Shown piece by piece: positions 35,575-44,247 of a stretch of DNA of 64,000 bases. The stretch lies in the NCBI RefSeq assembly GCF_014645735.1, contig NZ_BMMH01000007.1:1-64000 (forward strand), read 5' to 3'. Within the stretch, counting starts at the first letter, position 1; each line of letters opens with the position of its first letter. Source of the stretch: Nocardia jinanensis. Its GTDB lineage: Bacteria; Actinomycetota; Actinomycetes; Mycobacteriales; Mycobacteriaceae. The translations under genes and the position numbers were made by a program. The notes under the pieces were generated by a model that searched no databases, was not told the DNA's origin, and worked only from the letters and a program-made list of their open reading frames with translations.

Positions 35575-36899
35575 CGCAACACCTCCGTCGCCACCCGGTA
35601 GGGGGCATGGTCGGTAGCGGGCCCCGCCGCGCAGTCCGGGCACCGGCTGCCGAGATGTGCGGTGACCTCCCGCGGGAAGCGGTCCAGCAGACTCGCCGCG
35701 GTATTGCAGGCGGCATCCAGGGTGCCGCAGGCCCCGCGCCCGCGCAGCACCGTCGACCAGCGGCGCAACCGTCGCAGGTCGTCCCCGCCGGCCCGGCCGT
35801 CGGCAAGTGCCCCGGCCGCCGCCGCCATGGCCGCGGTTCCGTTGAAACAGGACCCGCACTGACCGGCGTTCTCCCGGTCGAAATAGTTCAGGACCCCGGC
35901 GGCCACCGCCACCGGGCATTCCTCGGTGATGAGGGCGATCGCCCCGCACCCCAGGCCCGCTCCTGCCCGGCGCAGTGTCTCGTGGTCCAGCGTGAGATCC
36001 AGAACCGTCCGGTCGAGCAGGCCCGTGAAGTAGCCGCCGATCAGGGCGCCGCGCAGGCCGCTCGCCGCGATACCGTGCAGCGCGAGGAGATCGGCGAACG
36101 GAAGTCCGTGCGGCAGTTCGTAGAGTGCGGGCGCGCGCCCCGCGGCGGTGACCGTGGCCAGGAACGTTCCGGGGGAGAGCGCGGTACCGGCGGCCCGGTA
36201 TGTATCGGCACCCCAGCGGTCCAGGAACGGCAGATTGGCCAATGTCTCCACATTGCTGACCAGGGTCGGCAGCCCCGCGACACCGGCTTCGAAAGGACGC
36301 GGCGGTTTATCGGTGGGTTTGGCCGGGCCACCGTTGATGGCCTGCACGGCCGCGGTCTCCTCGCCGGCGACATACCCGGGTTCGACCCGCACCACGGTGA
36401 TCTCCGGTCCGTCGGGCAGCCCGCCGCCGAGTTCCTCCAACGCGGAATCGACACACCGGGCGGATTCCGGATCCGATACGTAGACGTAGGCCCGCCGCGA
36501 ACGCACCAGCGCGGCCGCCAGCCGAAGACCGTCGAGCACCAGATGTGGGCGGTGGCGCAGCAGCCAGCGGTCCTTGAACGAAGCGGGCTCGCCCTCCTCG
36601 CCGTTGGCCACGATCACCGTATCGGTCCACCCCGCCGGCGCGCCGGCGCCCACCCGGCTACCACCGCGGACACCGCTCACCTTCACGGCGAACGGGAACC
36701 CGGCCCCGCCCCGGCCGCGCAACCCGCTGCGCTCGACCTCGTCCGCCAGCCCGGCCACCGATCCGACCGGGCGATAGCCGCCGCGGTCGCGGTACTCGTA
36801 GGCCGTTTCCACCCCACCGCCGGTGAGGAGTAGGCGTGGATCGCTACCGGGGTACGGGACCACCGTGAGGCCCCCGGCCGACGAGAAGATGTGCTGCAT
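35571..36899 (-). CDS. stand-alone NuoF-like NADH:acceptor flavoprotein
   Basis: 442 aa related to complex I subunit NuoF. FMN/NADH motifs are present: GLRGRGGAGFP at 59-69 and NGEEGEPASFKDR at 99-111. An SLBB-like segment follows (about 260-300). In the C-terminal iron-sulphur region the usual SCGxCxPC reads NAGQCGSC, so the first Cys is A345, while C348, C351 and C391 remain and an extra CPDC occurs at 420-423. No NuoE or NuoG is nearby, so it is not complex I. AGGAGGG precedes the ATG. It is coupled to a ferredoxin gene, suggesting an NADH:ferredoxin reductase. Confidence 0.85.
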   Translation of the reverse strand: MQHIFSSAGGLTVVPYPGSDPRLLLTGGGVETAYEYRDRGGYRPVGSVAGLADEVERSGLRGRGGAGFPFAVKVSGVRGGSRVGAGAPAGWTDTVIVANGEEGEPASFKDRWLLRHRPHLVLDGLRLAAALVRSRRAYVYVSDPESARCVDSALEELGGGLPDGPEITVVRVEPGYVAGEETAAVQAINGGPAKPTDKPPRPFEAGVAGLPTLVSNVETLANLPFLDRWGADTYRAAGTALSPGTFLATVTAAGRAPALYELPHGLPFADLLALHGIAASGLRGALIGGYFTGLLDRTVLDLTLDHETLRRAGAGLGCGAIALITEECPVAVAAGVLNYFDRENAGQCGSCFNGTAAMAAAAGALADGRAGGDDLRRLRRWSTVLRGRGACGTLDAACNTAASLLDRFPREVTAHLGSRCPDCAAGPATDHAPYRVATEVLR

Positions 36900-37007
36900 C
36901 GTCCCTCCTGAGTGGACGCGGCATCCGGCCGCTCGTATCGGGTGCGACCTCCGCCGTCGCCGGGGCCGTGCGTGGACTTCGGGTAGGCCTCGCCCCACTG
37001 CGCCCGT

Positions 37008-37013
37008 TAGGCT
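37008..37013 (+). promoter_or_regulatory. -10 box TAGGCT for a leaderless transcript
   Basis: TAGGCT fits TANNNT and lies 7 nt before the ATG at 37021; no ribosome site is present. Confidence 0.5.
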
Positions 37014-37020
37014 GATCCGC

Positions 37021-37494
37021 ATGCGAACTGCGGTGCTGCGGGTGAATGTGGACCCGGCCGGAGAACTCTCCGCCGAATCGCTGGCCCAGGGGATGGCCGA
37101 GTTGATCCGGATCCTGGCCGCGTCGGGTGCGCAAGTATCGGACCGTGACCTCGCCGCCGCACCGCGCGCCCGGCGAGAGGTCCAGGTACTGCTGAACACC
37201 GCCGACGCTGGGGCCGATACCGAGCGGGTGCTCGCGTCGTGCGGGCGTGCGTTCGGCACAGCGCCCACCCCGGGGGTGATCACCTATGTGAGCCGTGGCA
37301 CCGATGCCGACGCCCACGGGGTCCTCGCGGGATTCGGGCTCACCGGGGAAATCATCCGGGTGCCGGGCACCGAGGGCTACGACATTCTGCAGGTTCGCTT
37401 GCGCGAAGCCGATCTGGAGCGGGTACCGGAGAGCCGGATACACACCGCGCTGGAAGCGTCGACCAACTGCGAGGTCCGGATCTCGGCGGTCTGA
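37021..37494 (+). CDS. hypothetical protein, likely leaderless
   Basis: 157 aa alpha/beta protein without a recognised domain; segments TAVLRVNVDPAGELS and GVITYVSRGTDADAHGV look like strands and turns. Three cysteines. No signal peptide. The ATG lacks a ribosome site but has a -10 box 7 nt upstream. Divergent from the NuoF-like gene; monocistronic. Function unknown. Confidence 0.7.
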   Translation: MRTAVLRVNVDPAGELSAESLAQGMAELIRILAASGAQVSDRDLAAAPRARREVQVLLNTADAGADTERVLASCGRAFGTAPTPGVITYVSRGTDADAHGVLAGFGLTGEIIRVPGTEGYDILQVRLREADLERVPESRIHTALEASTNCEVRISAV

Positions 37495-37511
37495 GGGCGC
37501 GGGCGGCCCGG

Positions 37512-38381
37512 TCATCGCTCGCCCAGGAACTTCAGGATCTCCGGCGCGGCCAGCACCCAGGTATCGAACATGTTGTACTGCTGCACCCGGCCCTGGGCGC
37601 GATCCTGCATCGCGCGTTCCCAGGCGTCCTCCGGCCACGGCGGATCGATCAGCGTCGACCCCTCGATCAGGCAGCTCACCTCGAGCGAAGTGCGTTTGGG
37701 ATGGTCCATATCCTTGGCGCCGCCGCGAATGATCAGCGTGGGCACCTGGATACGTTCGAACATGTCGTCGTCGACGCCGGGAATCGTCTGCCCCGGTTTC
37801 GGTACATAGGCGTTGAGCCAGCGCAGCGACAGTTTCACGAAATCCGCCGAGTCCAGATCCCGCAGCCGCTGCTCGTTGTCCGGGTTCTCCGCGATGCGTT
37901 CCCGCCACTCTTTCATCCGGAGCAGCCCCTCGACCCCCAGCGCCCGCACGGTCTGCAGGCTGGGCAGAACGTAGTAGGCGCCCAGATTGAAGGTGCCGTA
38001 GACCCCGCCGACGATATTCCACAGCACGAGATCGGTGACCAGCTCCGGATACAGCATGGTGGTGAGCATCGAATCCCGGGCGCCGCCGGAGCCGCCGGCC
38101 AGGATCACCGGACCGGTATCGAGCTCGGCCAGCAGCCCGGACAAGGTCTCGGCGCGCATATGCGATTCGGTCTGCCCGAAGAACTGGACGTCGGAGGCAC
38201 CGCAGTTGGGCCGATCCCACAGCAGCACCCGGTGGCCGCCGGCGACCAGTGCCTCGGCCAGGGGCCGGAGCCCGGGAATATCTTTGCTGTAGCGGCCGCC
38301 GGGGGTGAGCACGATGAGATCACCGGTATCGCCGAGTATCTCGTAGACGACTCGGCCGCCGTTCACCGTTACCGCGGGCAT
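37512..38381 (-). CDS. alpha/beta hydrolase, catalytic His not evident
   Basis: 289 aa. Nucleophile elbow GGSGG with S98, WDRPNCGAS in the preceding loop and the usual strand order. Near the C-terminus, where the family has GH before the last helix, the sequence reads STLIDPPWPEDAW with no His; the last His is in MDHPKR about 60 residues from the end. Possibly inactive, or using another base. CAGGAG ribosome site. Last of a leftward group with the Rieske protein and amidohydrolases. Confidence 0.8.
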   Translation of the reverse strand: MPAVTVNGGRVVYEILGDTGDLIVLTPGGRYSKDIPGLRPLAEALVAGGHRVLLWDRPNCGASDVQFFGQTESHMRAETLSGLLAELDTGPVILAGGSGGARDSMLTTMLYPELVTDLVLWNIVGGVYGTFNLGAYYVLPSLQTVRALGVEGLLRMKEWRERIAENPDNEQRLRDLDSADFVKLSLRWLNAYVPKPGQTIPGVDDDMFERIQVPTLIIRGGAKDMDHPKRTSLEVSCLIEGSTLIDPPWPEDAWERAMQDRAQGRVQQYNMFDTWVLAAPEILKFLGER

Positions 38382-38482
38382 TACACACTCCTGGAGGGGG
38401 ATTCGGGGAGAGGACCGGGCGGGCACTCCCGCGGCCGGCGTCTCGGACCGGCCGGGTCGTCTTGCTTTCCGGATGTGCCGGA

Positions 38483-38941
38483 TCAGGCGGTGACCAGTAC
38501 GTCGTCGCCTACCACGCGCACCGGATAGGTACGGATACTCCATTCGGGTTTCACCGCGGTGGTGCCGGTGGCCAGTTCGAAACCCCACTGGTGCCACGGG
38601 CAGTAGATGAACTCGTTGTCGCGCACCATCACCGAATCGCCCGGCACCGATTCGTCGACGACGGTGCGGCCGCGGGCACGGCCCGCGCACAGCGGGCCGC
38701 CCTCGTGCGGACAGTAGTTCGCGATGGCGTAGAAGGTGCCGTTCACGTTGTACACACCGACCCCGTGGCGGCCGATCGGCACCACCTTCGACGAGCCCGG
38801 CGGGATCTCGTCCACGGTGGCCACCACGTGTTCGCGGCCTTGCGCGAGGCGCGGAACGTCCCCGCCGACCGGCCGTGGCACGCTCGCCGCCGGAGCCTCG
38901 GGTGCGGGCCCGGCGTCGGGTGTCTCGATTCCCTCCGCCAT
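38483..38941 (-). CDS. stand-alone Rieske [2Fe-2S] protein
   Basis: 152 aa. The N-terminal 35 residues are Pro/Ala-rich, then a Rieske fold with C77-P-H79 and C114-P-W-H117. The gap between the two motifs (34 residues) is longer than in Rieske ferredoxins. No oxygenase alpha subunit accompanies it, so it is either an electron carrier or part of an enzyme with another partner. Its ATG overlaps the amidohydrolase stop by one base. Confidence 0.88.
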   Translation of the reverse strand: MAEGIETPDAGPAPEAPAASVPRPVGGDVPRLAQGREHVVATVDEIPPGSSKVVPIGRHGVGVYNVNGTFYAIANYCPHEGGPLCAGRARGRTVVDESVPGDSVMVRDNEFIYCPWHQWGFELATGTTAVKPEWSIRTYPVRVVGDDVLVTA

Positions 38942-40089
38942 CAGTGGACCCGTATCTGCCCGGGCAGGGCCGGCACGGTTTCCGGCAGGTGGTAGGTCTC
39001 GATACCGTTGCGGAACATAACCTTCTCCCGGGCCGTGGGCGGGAGATGTTTCACCAACCAGCGGGGGTCGTCGAAGGTCCAGTGCGGGTAATCCGAGGAG
39101 TAGAGCAGGATCTTGTCCGCTTCCATCCATTCGAATGCCCGGGTGAGCTCGGTCTTGTCCTCCGGGTAGTCGAGCGGCTGGGTGGTGAACTTGATGTGCT
39201 CTTTGACGTACTCCGACGGTTTGCGCGTAATCGACATGAACGATCCGCGTGCCGCGTATATCGCGTCCATCCGCCACATGAGCGGCAGGATCCAGGTGAA
39301 CGCGTGTTCCACGAAGACGATGCGCAACGCCGGGAACCGATCGAAGACCCCGTCGAAGATCAGGCTCATGATCTGGTTCGCCGCGAGCAGGGAGTAGGTG
39401 ACCATGAAATCGTGGTTGTAGCTGGGGAAGCCGACCGGCGGCATGGGCATGGTCTCGTAGGCGCCCCGGCTCAGATGACAGCTCACCGGCAGACCGTGTT
39501 TCACCGCGGCGGCCCAGATCGGGTCGTAGCGAGGGTCACCCCAGCAGGGCCGGGGTTCGGCCTTGATGAGGATCTGCGACATATAGGTGTGCCCGGCCCA
39601 GTGTTCGATCTCGGCGACCGCGGCCTGCGGATCGTCGATGGCCACACAGATCGAACCGCGCCAGCGCTGATGCCAGTTGTTGTGCGCGTCCAGCCATTGC
39701 GCGTCGAGCCACCGGTTCACGGCTGTCGCCATCGCGGCGGTCGCCTCGGGTAGCCGGGTCGCCTTCACTGTGGGCTCGAGGATGACGATATCCGAGCCGG
39801 CCTCCATGATGAGTTGCCGGAAGGCCATATCCGGGTCGCTACCGGGGAATTCGCCGTTCGCGGGGAAGGTGTCCACCCGCATCGCCTTGGAATGGGCGTA
39901 GTCCGGCGCGTCGTAGATGATGGTGTCGCCGACGCGGTGACCGAGGAAGAACGAAGTACGCCACGGTTCCGGGATATGGTCCACCAGATCACCCCGGCGG
40001 GGGACCGGATGGACATCGGAATCGACGACCCGTACCGGAACCAGTTCCGTAGCCGGTACTCGCGCCCGTACCTGTGCTGTGGTCAACAT
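38941..40089 (-). CDS. amidohydrolase family 2 protein, motifs intact
   Basis: 382 aa metal-dependent TIM barrel. DVH at residues 25-27, CHLSRG in the middle, FVEHAFTW, and YSSDYPHWT near the C-terminus, so metal ligands appear present. Relatives decarboxylate or hydrolyse ring-cleavage products. AGGAGG lies very close to the ATG; a TTG three bases further is a possible alternative start. Coupled to the Rieske gene. Confidence 0.87.
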   Translation of the reverse strand: MLTTAQVRARVPATELVPVRVVDSDVHPVPRRGDLVDHIPEPWRTSFFLGHRVGDTIIYDAPDYAHSKAMRVDTFPANGEFPGSDPDMAFRQLIMEAGSDIVILEPTVKATRLPEATAAMATAVNRWLDAQWLDAHNNWHQRWRGSICVAIDDPQAAVAEIEHWAGHTYMSQILIKAEPRPCWGDPRYDPIWAAAVKHGLPVSCHLSRGAYETMPMPPVGFPSYNHDFMVTYSLLAANQIMSLIFDGVFDRFPALRIVFVEHAFTWILPLMWRMDAIYAARGSFMSITRKPSEYVKEHIKFTTQPLDYPEDKTELTRAFEWMEADKILLYSSDYPHWTFDDPRWLVKHLPPTAREKVMFRNGIETYHLPETVPALPGQIRVH

Positions 40090-40206
40090 GCCTCCTTCGT
40101 AGGGGCTGCATCTGATCGGCGGAGGCCGTAGCGAAGGCGGAGGTATCGCATCATCACGCCTCCTCGAGTAGCACTGTCGCGGCATCGGCCGCCCGCACCC
40201 GCTGCA

Positions 40207-41298
40207 TCAGCCGACCGCGGTGACCGCGTCGATATCGATGCTGTACAAGCTTGCGGCGTTACGCCAATAGAGTTTTTCGCGCTGCTGCGCGGTGAGTGCG
40301 GCGGGCAGCGTGCCGGTATCGCCGCTGTGCCAGTGCGGATAACTGGATCCGAACATCACCATGTCGTCCTTGCCGGTGAAGTCCAGCCATTCGGCGGCGT
40401 AGGGCGCATCGCCGGGCCCGTCGATCGTCGCGTGCACGAAGTACACATGTCCCGGCAGGTAGTCGCTCGGCATCCGGGGCGCCCACGGGGTCTGTTCGAG
40501 ATGTGGCCGGCCGAAGGTGTCCATCCGCCAGGTGAACGGGGTCAGCAGATCGGCGCCGCCGTCGGCCCAGACGAATTTCAGGCCCGGATACCGCTCGAAG
40601 ACGCCCTCAGCGATCATATTCATCAGGTGGTAGATGTAGTTCAGCCCCATGAACCCGTAGTACTGCTCATAGGTGCGGGGATGCCCGGACGGGGTCGGCG
40701 GCAGACCGATACTCTCCCCGGTCTCGATATGCGCGGCGACCGGTAGATTCGCCGCCTCGGCTGCTTCCCACAGCGGCCAGAACTGCGGTTTGCCGTACAG
40801 TTCGCGCGATTGCAGCGGGATCCCGAGTTGCACGATGCGCGGATGGTCACCGAGCCGGCCGATCTCGCGCAGCGCACCGCTCAGATCCTCGGGATTGACC
40901 CGCAGGGTGCCGCGGAAGCGATCGTGGTAGGTGCCACTGTCCAGCCAGCGCGACACCATCATATCGTTGTGGGCCGAGAGGACCGCGGTGGTGAGATGGC
41001 GATCCGGCAGGATTCCGCGGGTCATCGGATGCAGGACGGCCACGTCCACGCCGCGCTCCTCGAAGAGTTGCTGCCCCACGAACTCCGGATCCGAACCCGG
41101 ATAGCCGCGGTGCGGTCCCCGGGCGCCCTTCACGTATTCGCCGCCGGGCGCGCCGTACCAGTCCATTTCCGCGTCCGGGATACCACGGCTCTTGAACGGT
41201 TCGTTCAGGTGGGAGCGCATATCGTCGTTGGAGCGGAAGAAGATGTGCACGCTGGTGTCGATCACCGGAGTGCGAGTGCCGTCGGGCAGGTCCTTCAT
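40207..41298 (-). CDS. amidohydrolase family 2 paralogue with altered ligands
   Basis: 363 aa. Same fold as its neighbour, with AHIETG in the middle, but the N-terminal DxH is S16-V-H18 and the C-terminal SD of SDYPH is S318-S319. EH before the third barrel section reads AD. Two or three metal ligands are therefore missing. It may be a non-catalytic partner of the 382-aa neighbour or use a different chemistry. 117 bp upstream of that gene on the same strand. Confidence 0.85.
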   Translation of the reverse strand: MKDLPDGTRTPVIDTSVHIFFRSNDDMRSHLNEPFKSRGIPDAEMDWYGAPGGEYVKGARGPHRGYPGSDPEFVGQQLFEERGVDVAVLHPMTRGILPDRHLTTAVLSAHNDMMVSRWLDSGTYHDRFRGTLRVNPEDLSGALREIGRLGDHPRIVQLGIPLQSRELYGKPQFWPLWEAAEAANLPVAAHIETGESIGLPPTPSGHPRTYEQYYGFMGLNYIYHLMNMIAEGVFERYPGLKFVWADGGADLLTPFTWRMDTFGRPHLEQTPWAPRMPSDYLPGHVYFVHATIDGPGDAPYAAEWLDFTGKDDMVMFGSSYPHWHSGDTGTLPAALTAQQREKLYWRNAASLYSIDIDAVTAVG

Positions 41299-41319
41299 CG
41301 CGGTTCCTCGTCGGAGAGG

Positions 41320-41358
41320 GAAGGGCCGGCCGAACCCCGCGGTATCGGCCGGCCCTTC
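41320..41358. terminator. 14-bp hairpin after P450 gene
   Basis: GAAGGGCCGGCCGA at 41320-41333 and its complement at 41345-41358 around an 11-nt loop. It begins 4 bp beyond the P450 stop codon on the leftward strand. Confidence 0.7.
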
Positions 41359-41362
41359 TCGG

Positions 41363-42727
41363 TCAGTACTCGAAGTCGATCACTGCGGCGTCGGGCCGCT
41401 CGGTCACCGGCGCCGCAAGGCCCTGCTCGTCGCAGATCCGCTGCAGATGTTCCAGGGTCTCGTCCAGACTGGGGCCCAGCCGTTTACCGGGGGTGAAGGT
41501 GGCCGGCAGATTGCGCATCCCCTGGATGACACCGATCGTGTCGTAGTGCACCGTGCCCGCCGGATCACATTTGTAGTCGGGCATCCGATCCAGGACCGCG
41601 AGCAGCATGGATTTGAACACCGTGCGCGCCACATTCGAGCCGATGCACCGGTGGACGCCCAGCCCGAAGCTGAAGTGCCGGTTGCCCTTACGGTCCATGA
41701 TGATCTCGTCGGCATCGGGGAAGATACTCTGATCGCGATTGGCCATGGCCCAGGACAACCACAGCCGTTCGCCCTCTTTGAATTCGGTGCTCTGGTAGGT
41801 GCAGTCGTCGGCGATGGTGCGTCCGTCACCTGGGGCGGGTGTGAAGAAACGCAAGAACTCCTCGGTGGCGGGATCGAGCAGATCGTCGCGGTCGCGGCTG
41901 AGCTCGTCGCGCTGGTCCGGGTTGTCCGAAAGCCACTCCAGGGAGTGCGCGGTGAGCGCGGTGGTGGTGTCGAAGCCACCGCCGATGAGGAGACCGATCA
42001 TCCCGAGCAGTTCCATATCGGGTGCCGGCTCGCCGTCGATCCGCAGTTCGGTGAGCGCTTTGATCAGACCGGGACGCGGCTCGGTCTTTGCCTCATGGAG
42101 GCTCGTCAGGATATCGATACCCATGGTCCGGTGCATTTCGGCGACCCGGGGGGCGTCGGGGGAGTTCTCCGGGGTGTACACCGAGGCGTGTACCGGATCG
42201 CTGTACACCGACCATTTCTTCAGCGGGATCCCCAGCATGGCCAGGGTCAGGACCGCGGGGACGATATTGGCCAGATCGTCCACGAAATCGATCCGGCCCG
42301 TTTCGATCTTCTCGTCCAGGCCGGCCCGGACGATCTCATCGATGAACGGCTGCCAGCGTTTCACCGCGGCGGGTGACAGATACGGATTGAGAACCGAGCG
42401 GTAGGTGCGGTGTTCGGGCTCGTCCATTTCCAGCATGCCGCCGCGGACCATCGCGGCGCGTTGTGCCTTCGGAATCGAGATGCCCTGGTACCCACGGCGT
42501 TCGTTGTGTACGTCGTGGTCGACCGACACCTCGGGGCAGCGGGCGAGTTCGAAGACCGCGTTGCCGCCGGCGGCGACCCAGTGCCCGTTGTAGGTATCCG
42601 ACCACGCCACCGGGCACTTCGTATGCATCTCGTGGGTGATCTCGGCGAACTTCTCCCGGTATTCGGGGGTGTGCCGATCGAAGTGGTAGCGGTTCTGCTT
42701 GCGCTGGTCGTTATCCGTCGAAGTCAC
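41363..42727 (-). CDS. cytochrome P450 (first of three)
   Basis: 454 aa. I-helix GGGFDTT at 249-255, ExxR at E290-R293, heme loop FGLGVHRCIG with C361. A full-length soluble bacterial P450 that needs ferredoxin electrons. GTG start. It follows the mycofactocin-type SDR gene by 164 bp on the same strand, which suggests hydroxylation by the P450 and oxidation of the alcohol by the SDR. CYP family not assigned. Confidence 0.92.
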   Translation of the reverse strand: MTSTDNDQRKQNRYHFDRHTPEYREKFAEITHEMHTKCPVAWSDTYNGHWVAAGGNAVFELARCPEVSVDHDVHNERRGYQGISIPKAQRAAMVRGGMLEMDEPEHRTYRSVLNPYLSPAAVKRWQPFIDEIVRAGLDEKIETGRIDFVDDLANIVPAVLTLAMLGIPLKKWSVYSDPVHASVYTPENSPDAPRVAEMHRTMGIDILTSLHEAKTEPRPGLIKALTELRIDGEPAPDMELLGMIGLLIGGGFDTTTALTAHSLEWLSDNPDQRDELSRDRDDLLDPATEEFLRFFTPAPGDGRTIADDCTYQSTEFKEGERLWLSWAMANRDQSIFPDADEIIMDRKGNRHFSFGLGVHRCIGSNVARTVFKSMLLAVLDRMPDYKCDPAGTVHYDTIGVIQGMRNLPATFTPGKRLGPSLDETLEHLQRICDEQGLAAPVTERPDAAVIDFEY

Positions 42728-42891
42728 GATCTGTAGTCCCTCTGCTGCTCACTGGGTGCGGCGAACCTTCGCCGGGGGCCCGGAACTCTGCGCCGCTCCG
42801 GGAGTCGGGTGCCGATCCGCCACCGGTGCGGCGGCGTGCGCATCGATCGCCTGCGTTCGCGCGCCGCCCGCACCGGCGTGGCCGGGCGGGG

Positions 42892-43752
42892 TCAGAGTTT
42901 GTGGTCGTACCACTTCAGGTAGCCGCCGGCGTCGACCCGCAGCTGCATACCGGTGACGAAGCGAGCTTCGTCGGAGACGAGGAACAGGATGGCGTTGGAG
43001 ATATCGACCGGCTCGATCCACGGGGTCTTCATGGCCTGCTGGACGTAGAAGGCCGGTTCCGCGTCGGCGCGGGTCGGGTTCTCCAGATCCGGCCGGAACG
43101 ACCGGTACATCGGCTCGCTCTGCAACATATCGGTATTGCAGTTGGTGGGGTGCACCACGTTGGCGCGGATACCTCGCGGCGAGAGGTGCCGGGCGATATC
43201 GAAGACGTAGTAGGACAGCGCTCGCTTGGAATGCACATAGGCCATACCGCCGAGATCCGAGCCGGGATTGTCGACCTTGCTGGTGTCGACCATCGCCGCG
43301 GTCGAGCCGGTGGCCACGATGGACGCGCCTTCGCCGAGATGCGGGAGTGCGGCCTGGATGGCGTTGATGGTGCCCACCAGGTTCGTATTGATGACATCGG
43401 TCCACGCCTGGATATCCGGCTGGCCCTTCATACCCGCGACGCCCGCCTGGGCGATGACGATATCGAGTTTGCCGAACTCCGCGACGCCCGCGTCCAGCGC
43501 CGCTTTCAGGGCGACGGCGTCACGGACGTCGGTCTGGGTCGCGACGATACGGCGGCCGGTCTTCTCGACCAGGCGCACGGTTTCCTCGAGGTCTTCGGGC
43601 GTGGCCAGCGGGTATCCGATGGTCGACATGTTCTGGCAGAGGTCGACAGCGATGATGTCCGCGCCTTCCTCCGCCAGTCGGACGGCATGGCTACGGCCCT
43701 GACCGCGCGCGGCGCCCGTGATGAATGCGACTTTGCCCTCAACACGTCCCAC
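42892..43752 (-). CDS. mycofactocin-coupled SDR oxidoreductase
   Basis: 286 aa. TGAARGQG at the N-terminus, catalytic YVHSK. The insert after the second strand (VDLCQNMSTIGYP, then ATPEDLEETVRLVEKTGR) is the hallmark of the mycofactocin-dependent SDR family (TIGR03971), which holds NAD tightly and hands electrons to mycofactocin. Typical substrates are terpenoid or other hydrophobic secondary alcohols. GTG start with AAGGGA site. A 41-bp inverted repeat lies 171 bp upstream. Confidence 0.9.
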   Translation of the reverse strand: MGRVEGKVAFITGAARGQGRSHAVRLAEEGADIIAVDLCQNMSTIGYPLATPEDLEETVRLVEKTGRRIVATQTDVRDAVALKAALDAGVAEFGKLDIVIAQAGVAGMKGQPDIQAWTDVINTNLVGTINAIQAALPHLGEGASIVATGSTAAMVDTSKVDNPGSDLGGMAYVHSKRALSYYVFDIARHLSPRGIRANVVHPTNCNTDMLQSEPMYRSFRPDLENPTRADAEPAFYVQQAMKTPWIEPVDISNAILFLVSDEARFVTGMQLRVDAGGYLKWYDHKL

Positions 43753-44164
43753 AGCATTCCCTTTCGATCTGTTTCCGGGAGTCACCTGCCCGGTGTGCCG
43801 GTCCGCCGGTGGCGGTGCGCGGCACGGGACAGGTACGCGGCGAATGCCGCGCGTCGATCCGGCCGCGGACCCGTTTCGGTGTCGACCCGGCACCGCCGGG
43901 TACCGGCTCCGGACATACGGCTGTTCTCGTATGCGAAAGAACTTCGTTTTCGCATACGAGAACGGTACTCTACCCGTGGGCTCGGCGGCAAGGTTTCGGA
44001 AGAAGCCTGGTCAATTGATCAACACGGGCTCGTACGGCATATCGGCAGTTGGCGACCGATATCGGTATCCAGGCGGTCGAGTGTCGGAGCGAATTAATCG
44101 TTCGCGTTGTCAGAGAATTCAATTTTCACCAGTCGGCGGTACGGACTCCGACGCGCTCGCGTAG
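43753..44164. other. gene-free control region with AT-rich core
   Basis: About 410 bp with no gene, between the leftward SDR/P450 unit and the gene remnant at 44248. It contains the 41-bp inverted repeat and, near 44000-44120, A/T-richer sequence with no coding pattern. Confidence 0.5.
43923..43963. promoter_or_regulatory. 41-bp inverted repeat, likely double operator
   Basis: A 16-bp arm GTTCTCGTATGCGAAA (43923-43938) and its exact complement (43948-43963) are separated by 9 bp. Each arm is itself roughly palindromic (TTC...GAA), so two regulator dimers could bind side by side. It is 171 bp before the SDR start; its sequence differs from the GAGAAT family. Confidence 0.65.
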
Positions 44165-44247
44165 GTGCCCGATACGGGTGCCGAGCACCGCGCCGGCGCG
44201 GAAGGGGTGGACCGATATGTCCGACCGACCTGTTCGAGGTGGGGTCC

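Noticed and set aside
35571..36899. Subunit of respiratory complex I
   Set aside because: No other nuo genes nearby and the cluster-binding cysteine set is altered; coupling to a ferredoxin points elsewhere.
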